DNA of 64,000 nucleotides from Ruegeria sp. ANG-S4 (GCF_000814005.1 NZ_JWLK01000005.1:310001-374000); one strand, 5' to 3'. Numbered from the stretch's first letter, positions 1 through 8,690 are shown. Made by a program: numbers and translations. Notes: generated by a model from the letters alone, not told the origin.

Positions 1-1119
1 TCAAAGTGCTTGGACATTTGCCCGACTGGGGCGATCACGCCCGCGGGCGATCATGTTGCAATTGATCCGATGGTTTGCGCCGGGTGCGGTGCATGCTCGG
101 CGCTGTGTCCGTCCACCGCCATAACCTATGAGGATCCGCCGGTTTCGGCGGTCTTGTCGCGAATGCATATCCTGGCAAGGACCTATCGGCGCGCCGGTGG
201 CAAAGCACCCCGCCTTTTGGTGCACGATGCGCATGGATTGCAGATGATCCAATTGTCCGCCCGGTTCGGTCGCGGCCTTCCCGCTGATGTCATCCCGCTC
301 GAGCTTAATTCGATCGCGGGCTTTGGTCATGCCGAAATGCTGGCCGGGCTGGCGCATGGTTTTGCCCGCGTGGATGTACTGTTGGCTCCAAAAACAGAAA
401 GGGATGCGTTGGGCCGCGAATTGCGGCTGGCGCAGGCAATAGCCGGGGAAGCCGCCCTTGGTCTTATTGACGAAACCGATCCCGATGTGCTTTCCGATGT
501 CCTTTACGGCCAGACCGTGCCTGTTCCTTTGACCGACCCGGTGCTGCCTTTGGGAAACCGCCGCCAAATCGCGCGCCTCGCGGCGCAGGCCTTGAACCCG
601 GGTGCGGTTGCGCCTTTGCCGCTGCCCGAACACGCGCCTTACGGTGCGGTTGCGGTGAATACTGACACATGCACGTTGTGTCTAAGCTGCGTTTCGCTGT
701 GCCCGTCCGGTGCATTGATCGACAACCCGGACAAACCGCAGTTGAATTTCCAGCAGGATGCCTGTCTGCAATGTGGGCTGTGCAAAACGATCTGCCCCGA
801 GAATGCAATTGCCCTGATCCCTCAGTTCGACTTGTCGGACGCTGCCTTGTCACAGAAGGTGCTGAACGAAGAGGAGCCCTTTGAATGCGTCGAATGCGGC
901 GCGGCCTTTGGTGTGAAATCAACGGTCGAACGGATCATGGAAAAGCTGTCGGGCACGCATCCCATGTTCGCGACCTCGGATCAGGCGCGCATGATCCAGA
1001 TGTGCGACGATTGTCGGGTAAAGGCGCAGTTTCAGAGCCAGGATAATCCCTTTCAGTCCGCGCCCAAGCCGCGCGTTGTCACGACGGACGACTATTTCAC
1101 GAAACGAAAGGATCATTGA
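1..1119 (+). CDS. Multi-cluster 4Fe-4S ferredoxin-type protein, 5' end missing
   Basis: The frame is open from the first base, so the gene starts upstream; 372 residues are visible. Four cysteine-rich ferredoxin motifs can be read: an incomplete one at the very start (C..CPTGA), then CAGCGAC..CP near visible residue 23, CTLCLSC..CP near 221 and CLQCGLC..CP near 252. A CVECG motif near 293 and a CDDC near the C-terminus could bind another cluster or zinc. Such proteins carry electrons in the cytoplasm between redox enzymes. In roseobacters similar genes lie beside formate dehydrogenase genes, which fits the Mrp, lipoate-ligase-like and DUF6505 genes to the right, but the partner enzyme lies outside the window. 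The 3' end overlaps the convergent cytochrome gene by 7 bases. Family call is firm; electron partner unknown. Confidence 0.85.
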   Translation, partial: SKCLDICPTGAITPAGDHVAIDPMVCAGCGACSALCPSTAITYEDPPVSAVLSRMHILARTYRRAGGKAPRLLVHDAHGLQMIQLSARFGRGLPADVIPLELNSIAGFGHAEMLAGLAHGFARVDVLLAPKTERDALGRELRLAQAIAGEAALGLIDETDPDVLSDVLYGQTVPVPLTDPVLPLGNRRQIARLAAQALNPGAVAPLPLPEHAPYGAVAVNTDTCTLCLSCVSLCPSGALIDNPDKPQLNFQQDACLQCGLCKTICPENAIALIPQFDLSDAALSQKVLNEEEPFECVECGAAFGVKSTVERIMEKLSGTHPMFATSDQARMIQMCDDCRVKAQFQSQDNPFQSAPKPRVVTTDDYFTKRKDH

Positions 1120-1841
1120 AGTTGCAGCGGCGCGCCAAGATCTGCCGCACGCATCCCCGAAACGAACGCAAGGATGGCTTCGAGGTCCTCCAGTGTCATC
1201 TCGACCGGGTGGATCGGCGACGGGCGATCGACGGCAAAGGGCGGGGTCACGTCTTTGACCTGCGTGAAAGCAGGGTGTGGGTTGAGGGCAAAGAAAGCTT
1301 CAAACCGTTCGGACCAGTCCGGCAAGGAACGCAGCACTGCAAACGAGGGCGTGGACCCCAACCCGTTCAATCGGTTCTGGGGGCCGATGACATGGCATCG
1401 ACCGCACAGCGACATCGACAATTCCTGGCCTCGGACAGCGTCCCCATCCACGACCTGTTCGGTCTGGGTCACGGCAATCTCGATGCTGGCACTGAACGGT
1501 TCACCCTGGGACGGCGCAAAACTCTCAACCGTTCGTTTGCCAATGTCCGAAAGCAGCCATTCGCGAAACCGGATTTGATCGGCCTCGTCTTCGACTTGAA
1601 GGTGATAGACTGTGCCGCCGCGTTGGAACACCGCATCGCCGGGCGGGGCATCGGACAACACCATCTGGCCATTTTCGTCCGCAATCACGCGAATGCCGGT
1701 CTTGAGTGAGAAGCGAGGAAGAATATGTTTCAAAAGACCCGAGTCCGACACTTCGTCCGGGGCCGCAAGGCCCAGCACCTCTTGCGACCAAGAGGGGGTG
1801 GCAGAGAGCGTCAGGCTCAGGCACAAAAGGGCAAAGCGCAT
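1113..1841 (-). CDS. Periplasmic c-type cytochrome with an N-terminal binding-protein-like remnant
   Basis: A 242-residue exported protein. The chosen ATG gives a clean Sec signal peptide ending near SWSQ (residue 20); the longer frame to 1937 would add a second hydrophobic stretch and nearly touch the divergent mrp start. One haem c site, CGRCH, lies at residues 146-150, with Met215 a possible distal ligand. Residues about 30-120 look like a shortened type II periplasmic binding protein: a DSGLL..LP.F..KTGI start and a REWLLSDIGK..V..F..GEPF end, as in TupA-like tungstate or molybdate binding proteins, with the middle lost. It is convergent with the ferredoxin gene. Haem binding is clear; the binding-protein resemblance rests on short motifs; electron donor and acceptor are unknown. 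Confidence 0.75.
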   Translation of the reverse strand: MRFALLCLSLTLSATPSWSQEVLGLAAPDEVSDSGLLKHILPRFSLKTGIRVIADENGQMVLSDAPPGDAVFQRGGTVYHLQVEDEADQIRFREWLLSDIGKRTVESFAPSQGEPFSASIEIAVTQTEQVVDGDAVRGQELSMSLCGRCHVIGPQNRLNGLGSTPSFAVLRSLPDWSERFEAFFALNPHPAFTQVKDVTPPFAVDRPSPIHPVEMTLEDLEAILAFVSGMRAADLGAPLQLQ

Positions 1842-1949
1842 GGCTAAACCTAGCGGGCGATGTGCAAATGCGTCAAATGAACTGAACGAGACGGAGACAC
1901 ATGCAATGAGAAGCAGCCACATGGTTCGGCAAATCAAAGAGTTAGTGGC

Positions 1950-3011
1950 ATGAGTGTCCGCGACGCGGTTCTTGCGAACCTCAAAAAGATCATGGACCCG
2001 GTTTCGGGTCAGGACATTGTCAGTGCCGGTGTCGTGCGCGCGCTGAACGTTGAAAATGACTCGGTGCGCTTTGTGCTGGAGATTGATCCAAAGCAGGCGG
2101 AACGCATGGAGCCCGTGCGTGCCGCGGCCGAGCAGGCGGCACAGATGGTCGATGGTGTGGCCAAGGTTTCAGCCATGATGACGGCGCATTCCGACAAGGC
2201 TCCGCCGGATTTGAAGCCCAAACCCAAACCATCGCAAACCGGGCCGCAAGCTGTTCCGGGCGTTGATCGCATCATTGCGATCGCTTCGGGCAAGGGCGGT
2301 GTGGGCAAGTCAACCGTTTCAGCCAACCTCGCCTGCGCTTTGGCTGCTGAAGGCCGACGTGTGGGTTTGTTGGACGCGGATGTTTATGGGCCATCGCAAC
2401 CCCGGATGCTGGGTGTTTCTGGCCGTCCCGCCAGCCCGGACGGAAAGACCATCCTGCCGCTGCGCAATCATGGCGTAACAATGATGTCTATGGGCCTGAT
2501 GACCAATGAAGGCCAGGCGGTCGTTTGGCGCGGGCCTATGCTGATGGGCGCGCTGCAGCAGATGATGAATCAAGTGCAATGGGGGGCCCTTGACGTACTG
2601 ATCGTCGATTTGCCGCCCGGCACGGGTGACGTACAACTGACGCTGAGCCAAAAGTTCAAAGTGGACGGGGCCATTGTTGTCTCAACCCCGCAGGATGTCG
2701 CGTTGATAGATGCGCGCAAGGGGATCGACATGTTCAATCAACTCAAGACCCCCATTGTTGGAATGATTGAGAACATGTCGACGCATATCTGCTCGAACTG
2801 TGGCCATGAGGAGCATATCTTTGGGCATGGTGGCGTCGCCGCCGAAGCCGAGGCGTTGGGGGTGCCTTTGTTGGGTGAGATCCCATTGCATCTGGACATC
2901 CGTCTGACGGCTGATGGTGGAGCGCCCATTGTCGTCAGCAAACCCGACAGTCCGCAGGCCGAGGCATTCCGCTCGATCGCGCGTGACATGATCGCCAAGG
3001 GCAACGCATGA
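1950..3011 (+). CDS. mrp: Mrp/NBP35-type P-loop ATPase, iron-sulfur cluster carrier
   Basis: A 353-residue cytoplasmic protein with an N-terminal MIP18/DUF59 domain (about 5-75), a Pro/Lys linker, and a deviant Walker A GKGGVGKST near residue 114. A CSNC pair near 281 is the dimer-interface cluster-binding site of the ApbC/NBP35 family. Family members bind a 4Fe-4S cluster between two subunits and transfer it to apo-proteins with the help of ATP. The full-length DUF59-ATPase architecture is the usual alphaproteobacterial form. The stop overlaps the next start (ATGA-type), so it forms an operon with the ligase-like and DUF6505 genes, which suggests cluster delivery to the Fe-S redox system next door. 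That target is inferred. Confidence 0.95.
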   Translation: MSVRDAVLANLKKIMDPVSGQDIVSAGVVRALNVENDSVRFVLEIDPKQAERMEPVRAAAEQAAQMVDGVAKVSAMMTAHSDKAPPDLKPKPKPSQTGPQAVPGVDRIIAIASGKGGVGKSTVSANLACALAAEGRRVGLLDADVYGPSQPRMLGVSGRPASPDGKTILPLRNHGVTMMSMGLMTNEGQAVVWRGPMLMGALQQMMNQVQWGALDVLIVDLPPGTGDVQLTLSQKFKVDGAIVVSTPQDVALIDARKGIDMFNQLKTPIVGMIENMSTHICSNCGHEEHIFGHGGVAAEAEALGVPLLGEIPLHLDIRLTADGGAPIVVSKPDSPQAEAFRSIARDMIAKGNA

Positions 3012-3703
3012 ACGAGCCGGTGTTCCCCCCTTTGCTAACAGGTCACCCGGTGCAGGGTGGGGAGGACCCCTTTGAGCGTGCGCAGGCAATGGCTGCCCTG
3101 GGCTGTGATGCCGGAACGGTCGTGTACAGCGTGCAGGCTGATCGTTTGCGCGTCGCAATCGTTTTGGCCCCCGAAGTGTCCCTGCAGGACGCGATGGCCA
3201 TGCTGCCTTTGTGTGCGGTCGGTTTCCAGAATGCGCTGGGCGCTCTGGCTCCGCCCGAGGTCGCGGTGCACCTAGGATGGGACGGATTGATTTGCGTGAA
3301 CGGCGCCAAATGCGGGCGGTTCAAAACAGCCGCGTCTACCGCAGACCCAGATGCGACACCGGACTGGTTGATCGTGGGTTGGGATCTGGCGTTGCTGCAA
3401 ACAAGCGACGCACCGGGCGAGACACCGGATGTAACAGCGCTTTATGATGAAGGCTGTGCCGACGTGTCGCCAACGCAGCTTGTGGAAAGCTGGTCGCGCC
3501 ATATGCTGACATGGCTCAACCGTTGGCAGGACGAGGGGAATGCACCCTTGCACGCAGAGTGGATGGGATTGCTGCGCGGCGTGGGTGAGCCGATCGGGGA
3601 TCAGGGCGTATTTCTTGGGACCGATGAGCGGTTCGGAATGCTGATCCGAAGCGGGGCCGAAACGCATTTGCGCCCCTTGACGTATTTGTTGGAGACCGCC
3701 TGA
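3008..3703 (+). CDS. Biotin/lipoate ligase-like protein (DUF4444 type)
   Basis: A 231-residue cytoplasmic protein resembling the biotin/lipoate A/B protein ligase family found in Rhodobacterales, which has a BPL/LplA-like fold in the N-terminal two thirds and a C-terminal DUF4444 region. The AVHLGWDGLICVNGAKCG segment corresponds to the ligase core, where the usual ligand-binding loop is poorly conserved. It overlaps mrp by 4 bases and the DUF6505 gene by 1 base (TGATG), so translation is coupled. Family members are not well characterised. The enzyme may not ligate biotin or lipoate at all; placement between an Fe-S carrier and DUF6505 suggests a role in maturing a redox enzyme. Confidence 0.75.
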   Translation: MNEPVFPPLLTGHPVQGGEDPFERAQAMAALGCDAGTVVYSVQADRLRVAIVLAPEVSLQDAMAMLPLCAVGFQNALGALAPPEVAVHLGWDGLICVNGAKCGRFKTAASTADPDATPDWLIVGWDLALLQTSDAPGETPDVTALYDEGCADVSPTQLVESWSRHMLTWLNRWQDEGNAPLHAEWMGLLRGVGEPIGDQGVFLGTDERFGMLIRSGAETHLRPLTYLLETA

Positions 3704-4182
3704 TGAAACTGGCCCGCGCAATCCACTTTGACGAAAGCGACATGAATGTCTTTCACTCGCCGGCCCGAACAGGCGAATGGTGCATCTCGGGCGGGTTCGA
3801 GTTTTCCAATTGGGGCGAAGGCGATCTGGAAGGCAAGGCGCGGCAGGCGTTTTCCAACGGATGGCTGGGGCTTGAAACCTTTGGCCGCGTTACGTTTGTA
3901 GCGGTCACGCAGATTGAACCGGCCGAGGTTGAGCAGGTCGAACAGAACCTTGCCGAACACTTTGTGCGCCTTTACGGCGCGCCATCGGTCGAGGCGGCTG
4001 CGGATGTGGCGAAAACCGAAATCCAACATATGTCCGAGATGTGCGAAGACCATGCGCCCAACACGCTGCTTACCGTTGTTCGCGAACTCACCGGGGCAGG
4101 CGTGCACGAGGCGTTTCGGGTCATCACGCCGCAGGAAACGCAGTTGGAGGCACTGGCCGTTCACGGATCACTTGACGAGTGA
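3703..4182 (+). CDS. DUF6505 family protein
   Basis: A 159-residue soluble protein without signal peptide or membrane segments, starting on the last base of the preceding stop codon. I recognise it as the DUF6505 family, common in Rhodobacterales and repeatedly found with the Mrp and lipoate-ligase-like genes. No catalytic motif can be named. It is the last gene of the plus-strand operon and ends directly against the convergent flavin reductase gene with no intervening base. Function unknown; co-occurrence points to assembly of the same redox enzyme. Confidence 0.75.
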   Translation: MKLARAIHFDESDMNVFHSPARTGEWCISGGFEFSNWGEGDLEGKARQAFSNGWLGLETFGRVTFVAVTQIEPAEVEQVEQNLAEHFVRLYGAPSVEAAADVAKTEIQHMSEMCEDHAPNTLLTVVRELTGAGVHEAFRVITPQETQLEALAVHGSLDE

Positions 4183-4683
4183 TCAGATAAGGTCCGCAAA
4201 ACCGCCGAACTGCCCGCGCTTGAAAATCAGTCCCTGACCGGGGCGGTGCATCGCTTTTTCGACATGACCGACCAAAATCAGATGGTCGCCTGCATCGTGC
4301 ACATTGGTCAACCGGCAGTCAAAACGGGCCAGACAGTCCGCCAAACGCGGGCGGCCGGCCTCGTCGGTGTTCCAATTGGCATGAGAAAAGTCGAACCCGT
4401 TGCGGGCAAATTGCAGGGCCTGATCGTGCTGATCCTGTGCCATGACATGAATGGCGTAATGCGCGCAGGTGCTGAACGCGTCAAAGCGGTTGGAGTCTTT
4501 GGCCAGACACCAAAGCACAAGCGGCGGATCCAGAGAGACCGAAGCAAAGGAATTGACCGTGATCGCGGCAGGCCCGTCATCGGTGTTGGTGGTCACGACG
4601 GTTACACCGGTGCCGAAACACCCAAGCGCATCACGGAATTCCAGACTTTGGTCAGGACCTGGTGTGAATGTTGTTTCCGTCAT
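4183..4683 (-). CDS. Flavin reductase family protein
   Basis: A 166-residue single-domain flavin reductase-like protein of the FMN-binding split-barrel type. Visible family features are the G.FGTGVTVVT start, the AITVNSFASVSLDPPLV flavin-binding segment cut by the usual serine-rich loop, and a terminal KRGQFGGF. Members reduce FMN or FAD with NAD(P)H, often supplying a monooxygenase, or bind flavin tightly in two-component systems. The internal ATG at 4683 gives the typical N-terminus; the frame also has an ATG at 4719, and neither has a strong ribosome-binding site. It lies 85 bases after the exonuclease gene on the same strand. The partner oxygenase, if any, is not nearby. Confidence 0.85.
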   Translation of the reverse strand: MTETTFTPGPDQSLEFRDALGCFGTGVTVVTTNTDDGPAAITVNSFASVSLDPPLVLWCLAKDSNRFDAFSTCAHYAIHVMAQDQHDQALQFARNGFDFSHANWNTDEAGRPRLADCLARFDCRLTNVHDAGDHLILVGHVEKAMHRPGQGLIFKRGQFGGFADLI

Positions 4684-4768
4684 CTGGCGCTCGTCAAAAG
4701 GTCTTGCATCAGGTGCCATGCGGCGCGGGGATTGTCTATGGAAAGCTGCACCTGATCAGCTTTTTCGC

Positions 4769-6181
4769 TTAGTTCAGGTCTTCCAGCAACCGCCCGTGTT
4801 TGCGGGTTTCAACGATGACGGCACCGAAAGTTGTCATCCCGCGCGCCTTCAACATCGGCAGCATCCTGACCAACGCCTCGGCCGTGGCGACCGCATCACC
4901 CAATGCTGTATGGCGCAATGCCTCGGGAATCGTGACTTCGAGGCGCTCGCACACAGCGTCCAAAGTATGTGTCTCGCTGGCGCCGAACAGCACCGCGGAC
5001 AGCAGCACAGTATCCAGAATGGGATGGTCCCATTCGACCCCCATGCGACCCGCGTGACGATGCAAAAATGCCATGTCGAAAGGCGCGTTGTGCGCAACAA
5101 TGACGGCGTCCCTGGCGAATTGGTGAAAGGTTCGACCGGCCTGTGCAATGTCGGGCGCGCCTTGAACCATCGCATCGCTGACCTTGTGAACACGGGTCGA
5201 AGCCGGCGGAATCGGAATGCCTGGATCGACCAGAGTGTTCAATTGCTCGCCGGTCACAATCCGGCCTTTGACGACGCGGACGGCGCCGATCTGTACGATC
5301 TCATCCTTGTGTGGCAGCAATCCCGTGGTTTCCGTATCGAAGACAACGAAACACAGATCGTGCAGAAGGCGATTGTCAAAGGCGTCATCGACCGGCGTGT
5401 CCAGCAAGTCGAAATCATAGATCAATGGACGCGCCTCGTTTGGCCGAATACGAGCCGTGCTGTCATCGAAAATCAGCATATAGCCCGGCGCGTCGCCCAG
5501 GGGTTTCATACGCGCCGCATAGGTCTGTTTGCCTTCCGCACTTGTCAGTGTGCAAGCGACCTCTTTCCCGGTCTTGTTCATCTCGGCATAAGCATCCGTC
5601 AGGCCCGTGCTTTCGAGATAATCGAACAACGAAGCATTGAGACGTGGATGGGCGATCTGGGCCAGGACTTCTGCCGCTTGAGCATCATAAAGGACAATCT
5701 GATGTTTCGGCCCCGCCAGCAGCATCGCGACCGGGATCTCTGTCAGCAGCGCTGTCAACCGTTGCTTCTCGGCGGCCAGATGCGCTGTTTCGGCGGCGAC
5801 AGCCTCGGCCGTTGTCAGCGCCGTATCGGCAACCTGTTCGGCCAACCCGGCGGCGGCGGGGGCCAGATCACCAAGATAGCGTGCGGCCTTCAGATCCACA
5901 TCCGTGCTCACGCCTGCATGTGCACGGGCACGCAACTGCGCTGAAAGACGTTCGATTGGCTTGGCCACATTGTCATCAAAAAGCAACCAGACCCCTACGA
6001 TCAAAGCAAGCAGCCCGAAGGCGATCAGGATCTCGGCAAAGACATAGGCGCCGATCAGATCGGGATCATCCACACGCTCATAACTGACCCAAAGCGCAAG
6101 CGAGCTGACACCAATGCCGCCAACGGCAATCAGGCAGAAGAACAGGAAAATCCTGACGCGCAGGCTCAGATCGCTCAGCAT
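4769..6181 (-). CDS. Membrane-anchored DnaQ-like 3'-5' exonuclease with HAMP/PAS-like sensor region
   Basis: A 470-residue protein. Two membrane helices (about 8-30 and 42-66) are followed by a HAMP-like stretch, a coiled, alanine-rich linker, a PAS-like domain (about 140-245, ending in GYMLIFDD) and a C-terminal DEDDh exonuclease domain. The Exo I motif DTETTG is near residue 280 and the conserved His of HTALGDA near 423. DEDDh enzymes remove nucleotides from DNA or RNA 3' ends. It starts 2 bases after the small membrane protein gene and closes the acetate block; similar exonuclease genes accompany actP/DUF294 genes in many proteobacteria, though its job there is unknown. The PAS and HAMP assignments are by pattern only. 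Confidence 0.85.
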   Translation of the reverse strand: MLSDLSLRVRIFLFFCLIAVGGIGVSSLALWVSYERVDDPDLIGAYVFAEILIAFGLLALIVGVWLLFDDNVAKPIERLSAQLRARAHAGVSTDVDLKAARYLGDLAPAAAGLAEQVADTALTTAEAVAAETAHLAAEKQRLTALLTEIPVAMLLAGPKHQIVLYDAQAAEVLAQIAHPRLNASLFDYLESTGLTDAYAEMNKTGKEVACTLTSAEGKQTYAARMKPLGDAPGYMLIFDDSTARIRPNEARPLIYDFDLLDTPVDDAFDNRLLHDLCFVVFDTETTGLLPHKDEIVQIGAVRVVKGRIVTGEQLNTLVDPGIPIPPASTRVHKVSDAMVQGAPDIAQAGRTFHQFARDAVIVAHNAPFDMAFLHRHAGRMGVEWDHPILDTVLLSAVLFGASETHTLDAVCERLEVTIPEALRHTALGDAVATAEALVRMLPMLKARGMTTFGAVIVETRKHGRLLEDLN

Positions 6182-6183
6182 GA

Positions 6184-6702
6184 TCAGACCCCGCAGGTGG
6201 CCTCGACGACGGGATCATTGGCGTCGACCTTGATCCAGCTGGCATTCAGCAATCGCCCGTCATCACCGAATTCGGCACCGTCCGCAAGGTTGGCACGGCT
6301 GTTGTCGGCGCAGTTCACGGCGACGGGCATTTTGGATACCGGTGCCCAGCGGCCAAAGAAATACAGGTCGACAAGCCTTTGATCCGGAACATCATTATTG
6401 GTGCGAACCGAGACAGTGTCGATCGCGGCAAAGCGATCAACAAACGGCATCGCATAGGTCCAGGGTCGGTAGAATGCGCGGCTTTCGACCTCCTGCACGA
6501 CCGACAATTCTTCGGGCAAGGTATCGCGCGTGCGATCATACCAAGAATATTCGCTTGCAATGGTCATGGCGATCATGCCCGTGCCCGCCGCGACCGGAGC
6601 CGCCCATCGAGGCAGACGCCCGCCGGTCAGTTTGTTCAGCACCATCACAACACCCGCGAACGCAAAGCCCGCAAAAATTGTGCCGATCAATTCCAGAAAC
6701 AT
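6184..6702 (-). CDS. Small membrane protein of the acetate block, function unknown
   Basis: A 172-residue protein with hydrophobic segments near residues 2-22 and 35-50, then a soluble part with two cysteines (NCADNS and a terminal ATCGV) that could form a disulfide outside the membrane. The start at 6702 is preceded by a GGAGAGG ribosome-binding site; the longer frame to 6732 lacks one. It lies 57 bases after the DUF294 gene and 2 bases before the exonuclease gene, so it is very likely co-transcribed with both. I do not recognise a named family and assign no function. Confidence 0.7.
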   Translation of the reverse strand: MFLELIGTIFAGFAFAGVVMVLNKLTGGRLPRWAAPVAAGTGMIAMTIASEYSWYDRTRDTLPEELSVVQEVESRAFYRPWTYAMPFVDRFAAIDTVSVRTNNDVPDQRLVDLYFFGRWAPVSKMPVAVNCADNSRANLADGAEFGDDGRLLNASWIKVDANDPVVEATCGV

Positions 6703-6759
6703 TATGCCTCTCCGTTCTGTGGGCGTTGTCACCCCTTTTGCCGACTGTTCCTGACCCGG

Positions 6760-8583
6760 TCAGCCCAGCATGCCTTTTCCATGACCAACCGCCGACTGCA
6801 TGGTTTTTACCACAACAAAAGCGTCGCGCAGATGACTTCGCTCAAAGTCCGAAAGATCGGATGGCGGTAGATAGTTGTCCGGTGAGCCGCCGGATTTTGC
6901 CAGTTTGACCTGATGGTTCAGCCGGGTCTCGGCGATCAGATCATAGGCATCCAGCAAATCGCGCGCGCCCGAGTGGCTGAGAACACCGGTTGTTTCAGCC
7001 GCCTTTAGTCGCGCACGTGTATTCGCCTCAGTCAGTTTTCCCTGCAAGCTATAAACGCGCGCGAGGTCGACCACGGGCACAACGCCATTGTGCTTCATGT
7101 CCAACGTGTTTCGATGCTCGCCTGATCGAATGGTTGCAAATCCGCGCAACAATCCCAAAGGGGGCGTATGTTTGAGCGAGTTCGAGATCATGTGAGCGAC
7201 GAAAATCGAGTTTGCATTGGCTTCGGACAGCGTCTCGCCCTGCAGGTCTTCAAACAATTCAAACGCGCCGCCGATGGGACGCAAGTCAAACATCACAGAC
7301 GCCAGCATCTGCGCCTCGGGGTTTGGTTTCGCGATCCAGCCGCGGAAATAGTCGCGCCAGACACTCAATGGCTGACACCAGCGCGGATTGGTGGCCATCA
7401 TCTCACCGGGGCAATAGAAATAGCCGCAAGCATCCAGCCCATCCGATACGAATTTTGCCAGATCGGCGAAGTATGGCATGTCGGCCTCGGTCACCGCATC
7501 ATCCAGAATTATGCAGTTGTCCTGATCCGAAACACCGGTTTGCTCCTGCCGTCCCTGTGATCCACACGCCAGCCACAAATAAGGCACAGGCGCCGGCCCA
7601 AGTTTGGCTTCGGCCAGCGCCAACAACCGCCGCGTGGCCGTATCGGCAATGTCGGTAATCAGGCGCGTGACAATTTCGTGACGGTTTCCACCCGCGACCA
7701 ATTGCACCAGCAGCTGTGGAATTTCCGCGGTAACATCGGCCATTTGATCGGCTGTGTCAGCATGGGCGATGCGCCGCACCAGTTCCGCTGAATTCACGGC
7801 CTGATAGTGGGTCAAATCCGTCTGGGTCACGATGCCGACCAGACGACCGCCCTCGGAAATCGGGATATGGCCGATCCCGCGTTCCATCATGATGTGCAGC
7901 ACGTCCGAGCCGATGTCGGACGGCGACAAGGTCACCGGGTCCCGCGTCATGATCGCGGATATCGGAGTGTCTGCAGCCAACCCTGCGGCCACGTATTTGC
8001 CGGATATGTCGCGCAGTGTTGCAATACCCAACAATGTGTCGCCTTCGGTGACGCAAAGCGAAGAAATATGCTTGTCCCGCATGATCTTGGCCGCGTTCTG
8101 CACGGGCATGTCGGGCGGGCAGGTGGCCGGATTGTGCGCCATCAGCACGTCAATCGCGCTGGTCGCAAGGCTTTGCGGGCCGCTGCGTTCACCTCTGGTT
8201 CGATTAAAGAACTTCGAAACGACGTCGTGATTGTTCATCAGTTCACGCACCAGTTCAGGTGGCAGAACGATCAAAACCGAAGGTGTGTGCGTGCGAGCCT
8301 TGGTGGCCGCTTTGCCGTCTTTCAAAAGACCCCGCTCGCCGAACGAATTGCGCAGACCCAGATGGGACACGACCGAGCCGTTTTCGTCGGTGATTTCGAC
8401 TTGTCCTTCGTAGATCACAAAAACGCCGGGCAGGGGGTGCCCCAAATCGTAGATTGCGGCGTCTTCATCCACTTCCCAGACTTCGATCTGACGGGCCAGA
8501 TCGTCCAGCGCGTCGGCGGGCAGGGCATCATAGGGGTGCACGGATTTCAGAAACCGGGTGATCTGATCATGGGACAGGGGCAT
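6760..8583 (-). CDS. Cyclic-nucleotide-binding, CBS and DUF294 nucleotidyltransferase-like protein
   Basis: A 607-residue cytoplasmic protein with three parts: a cNMP-binding-like domain (about 10-125), a pair of CBS domains (about 150-270) and a DUF294 region in which GSQGR.EQ...DQDN near residue 345 matches the GlnD-type nucleotidyltransferase motif, followed by the DUF294 C-terminal helical domain. Family members are presumed signal-transduction proteins that sense nucleotides and modify or regulate a partner. It follows the symporter gene after a terminator-like hairpin, the normal companion arrangement for acetate-class symporters, suggesting control of uptake or of Acs. Substrate and target are not known. 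Confidence 0.9.
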   Translation of the reverse strand: MPLSHDQITRFLKSVHPYDALPADALDDLARQIEVWEVDEDAAIYDLGHPLPGVFVIYEGQVEITDENGSVVSHLGLRNSFGERGLLKDGKAATKARTHTPSVLIVLPPELVRELMNNHDVVSKFFNRTRGERSGPQSLATSAIDVLMAHNPATCPPDMPVQNAAKIMRDKHISSLCVTEGDTLLGIATLRDISGKYVAAGLAADTPISAIMTRDPVTLSPSDIGSDVLHIMMERGIGHIPISEGGRLVGIVTQTDLTHYQAVNSAELVRRIAHADTADQMADVTAEIPQLLVQLVAGGNRHEIVTRLITDIADTATRRLLALAEAKLGPAPVPYLWLACGSQGRQEQTGVSDQDNCIILDDAVTEADMPYFADLAKFVSDGLDACGYFYCPGEMMATNPRWCQPLSVWRDYFRGWIAKPNPEAQMLASVMFDLRPIGGAFELFEDLQGETLSEANANSIFVAHMISNSLKHTPPLGLLRGFATIRSGEHRNTLDMKHNGVVPVVDLARVYSLQGKLTEANTRARLKAAETTGVLSHSGARDLLDAYDLIAETRLNHQVKLAKSGGSPDNYLPPSDLSDFERSHLRDAFVVVKTMQSAVGHGKGMLG

Positions 8584-8605
8584 TTACGCTCTCCGGGGTT
8601 CTGAA

Positions 8606-8638
8606 GAAAAATCCCGCCCGGTGGAATGCCGGGCGGGA
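8606..8638 (-). terminator. Intrinsic terminator/attenuator between symporter and DUF294 genes
   Basis: A perfect 10-base-pair stem (8612-8621 with 8629-8638) and 7-base loop is followed on the minus strand by a run of Ts. It lies between two genes of the same block, so it probably lowers rather than abolishes expression of the downstream DUF294, membrane protein and exonuclease genes. Confidence 0.85.
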
Positions 8639-8690
8639 ACAGTAAGTCGAAAGACGCGGTCGAAGACAAGAGCCGCCGACCGCATCACAC

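Noticed and set aside
1842..1937. Upstream extension of the cytochrome gene
   Set aside because: It would place a second hydrophobic leader before a complete signal peptide and crowd the divergent mrp start to 12 bases.
4469..5944. A 491-residue open frame on the plus strand
   Set aside because: It lies opposite the flavin reductase and exonuclease genes, has no family resemblance, and reads as a low-complexity mirror of GC-rich coding DNA.
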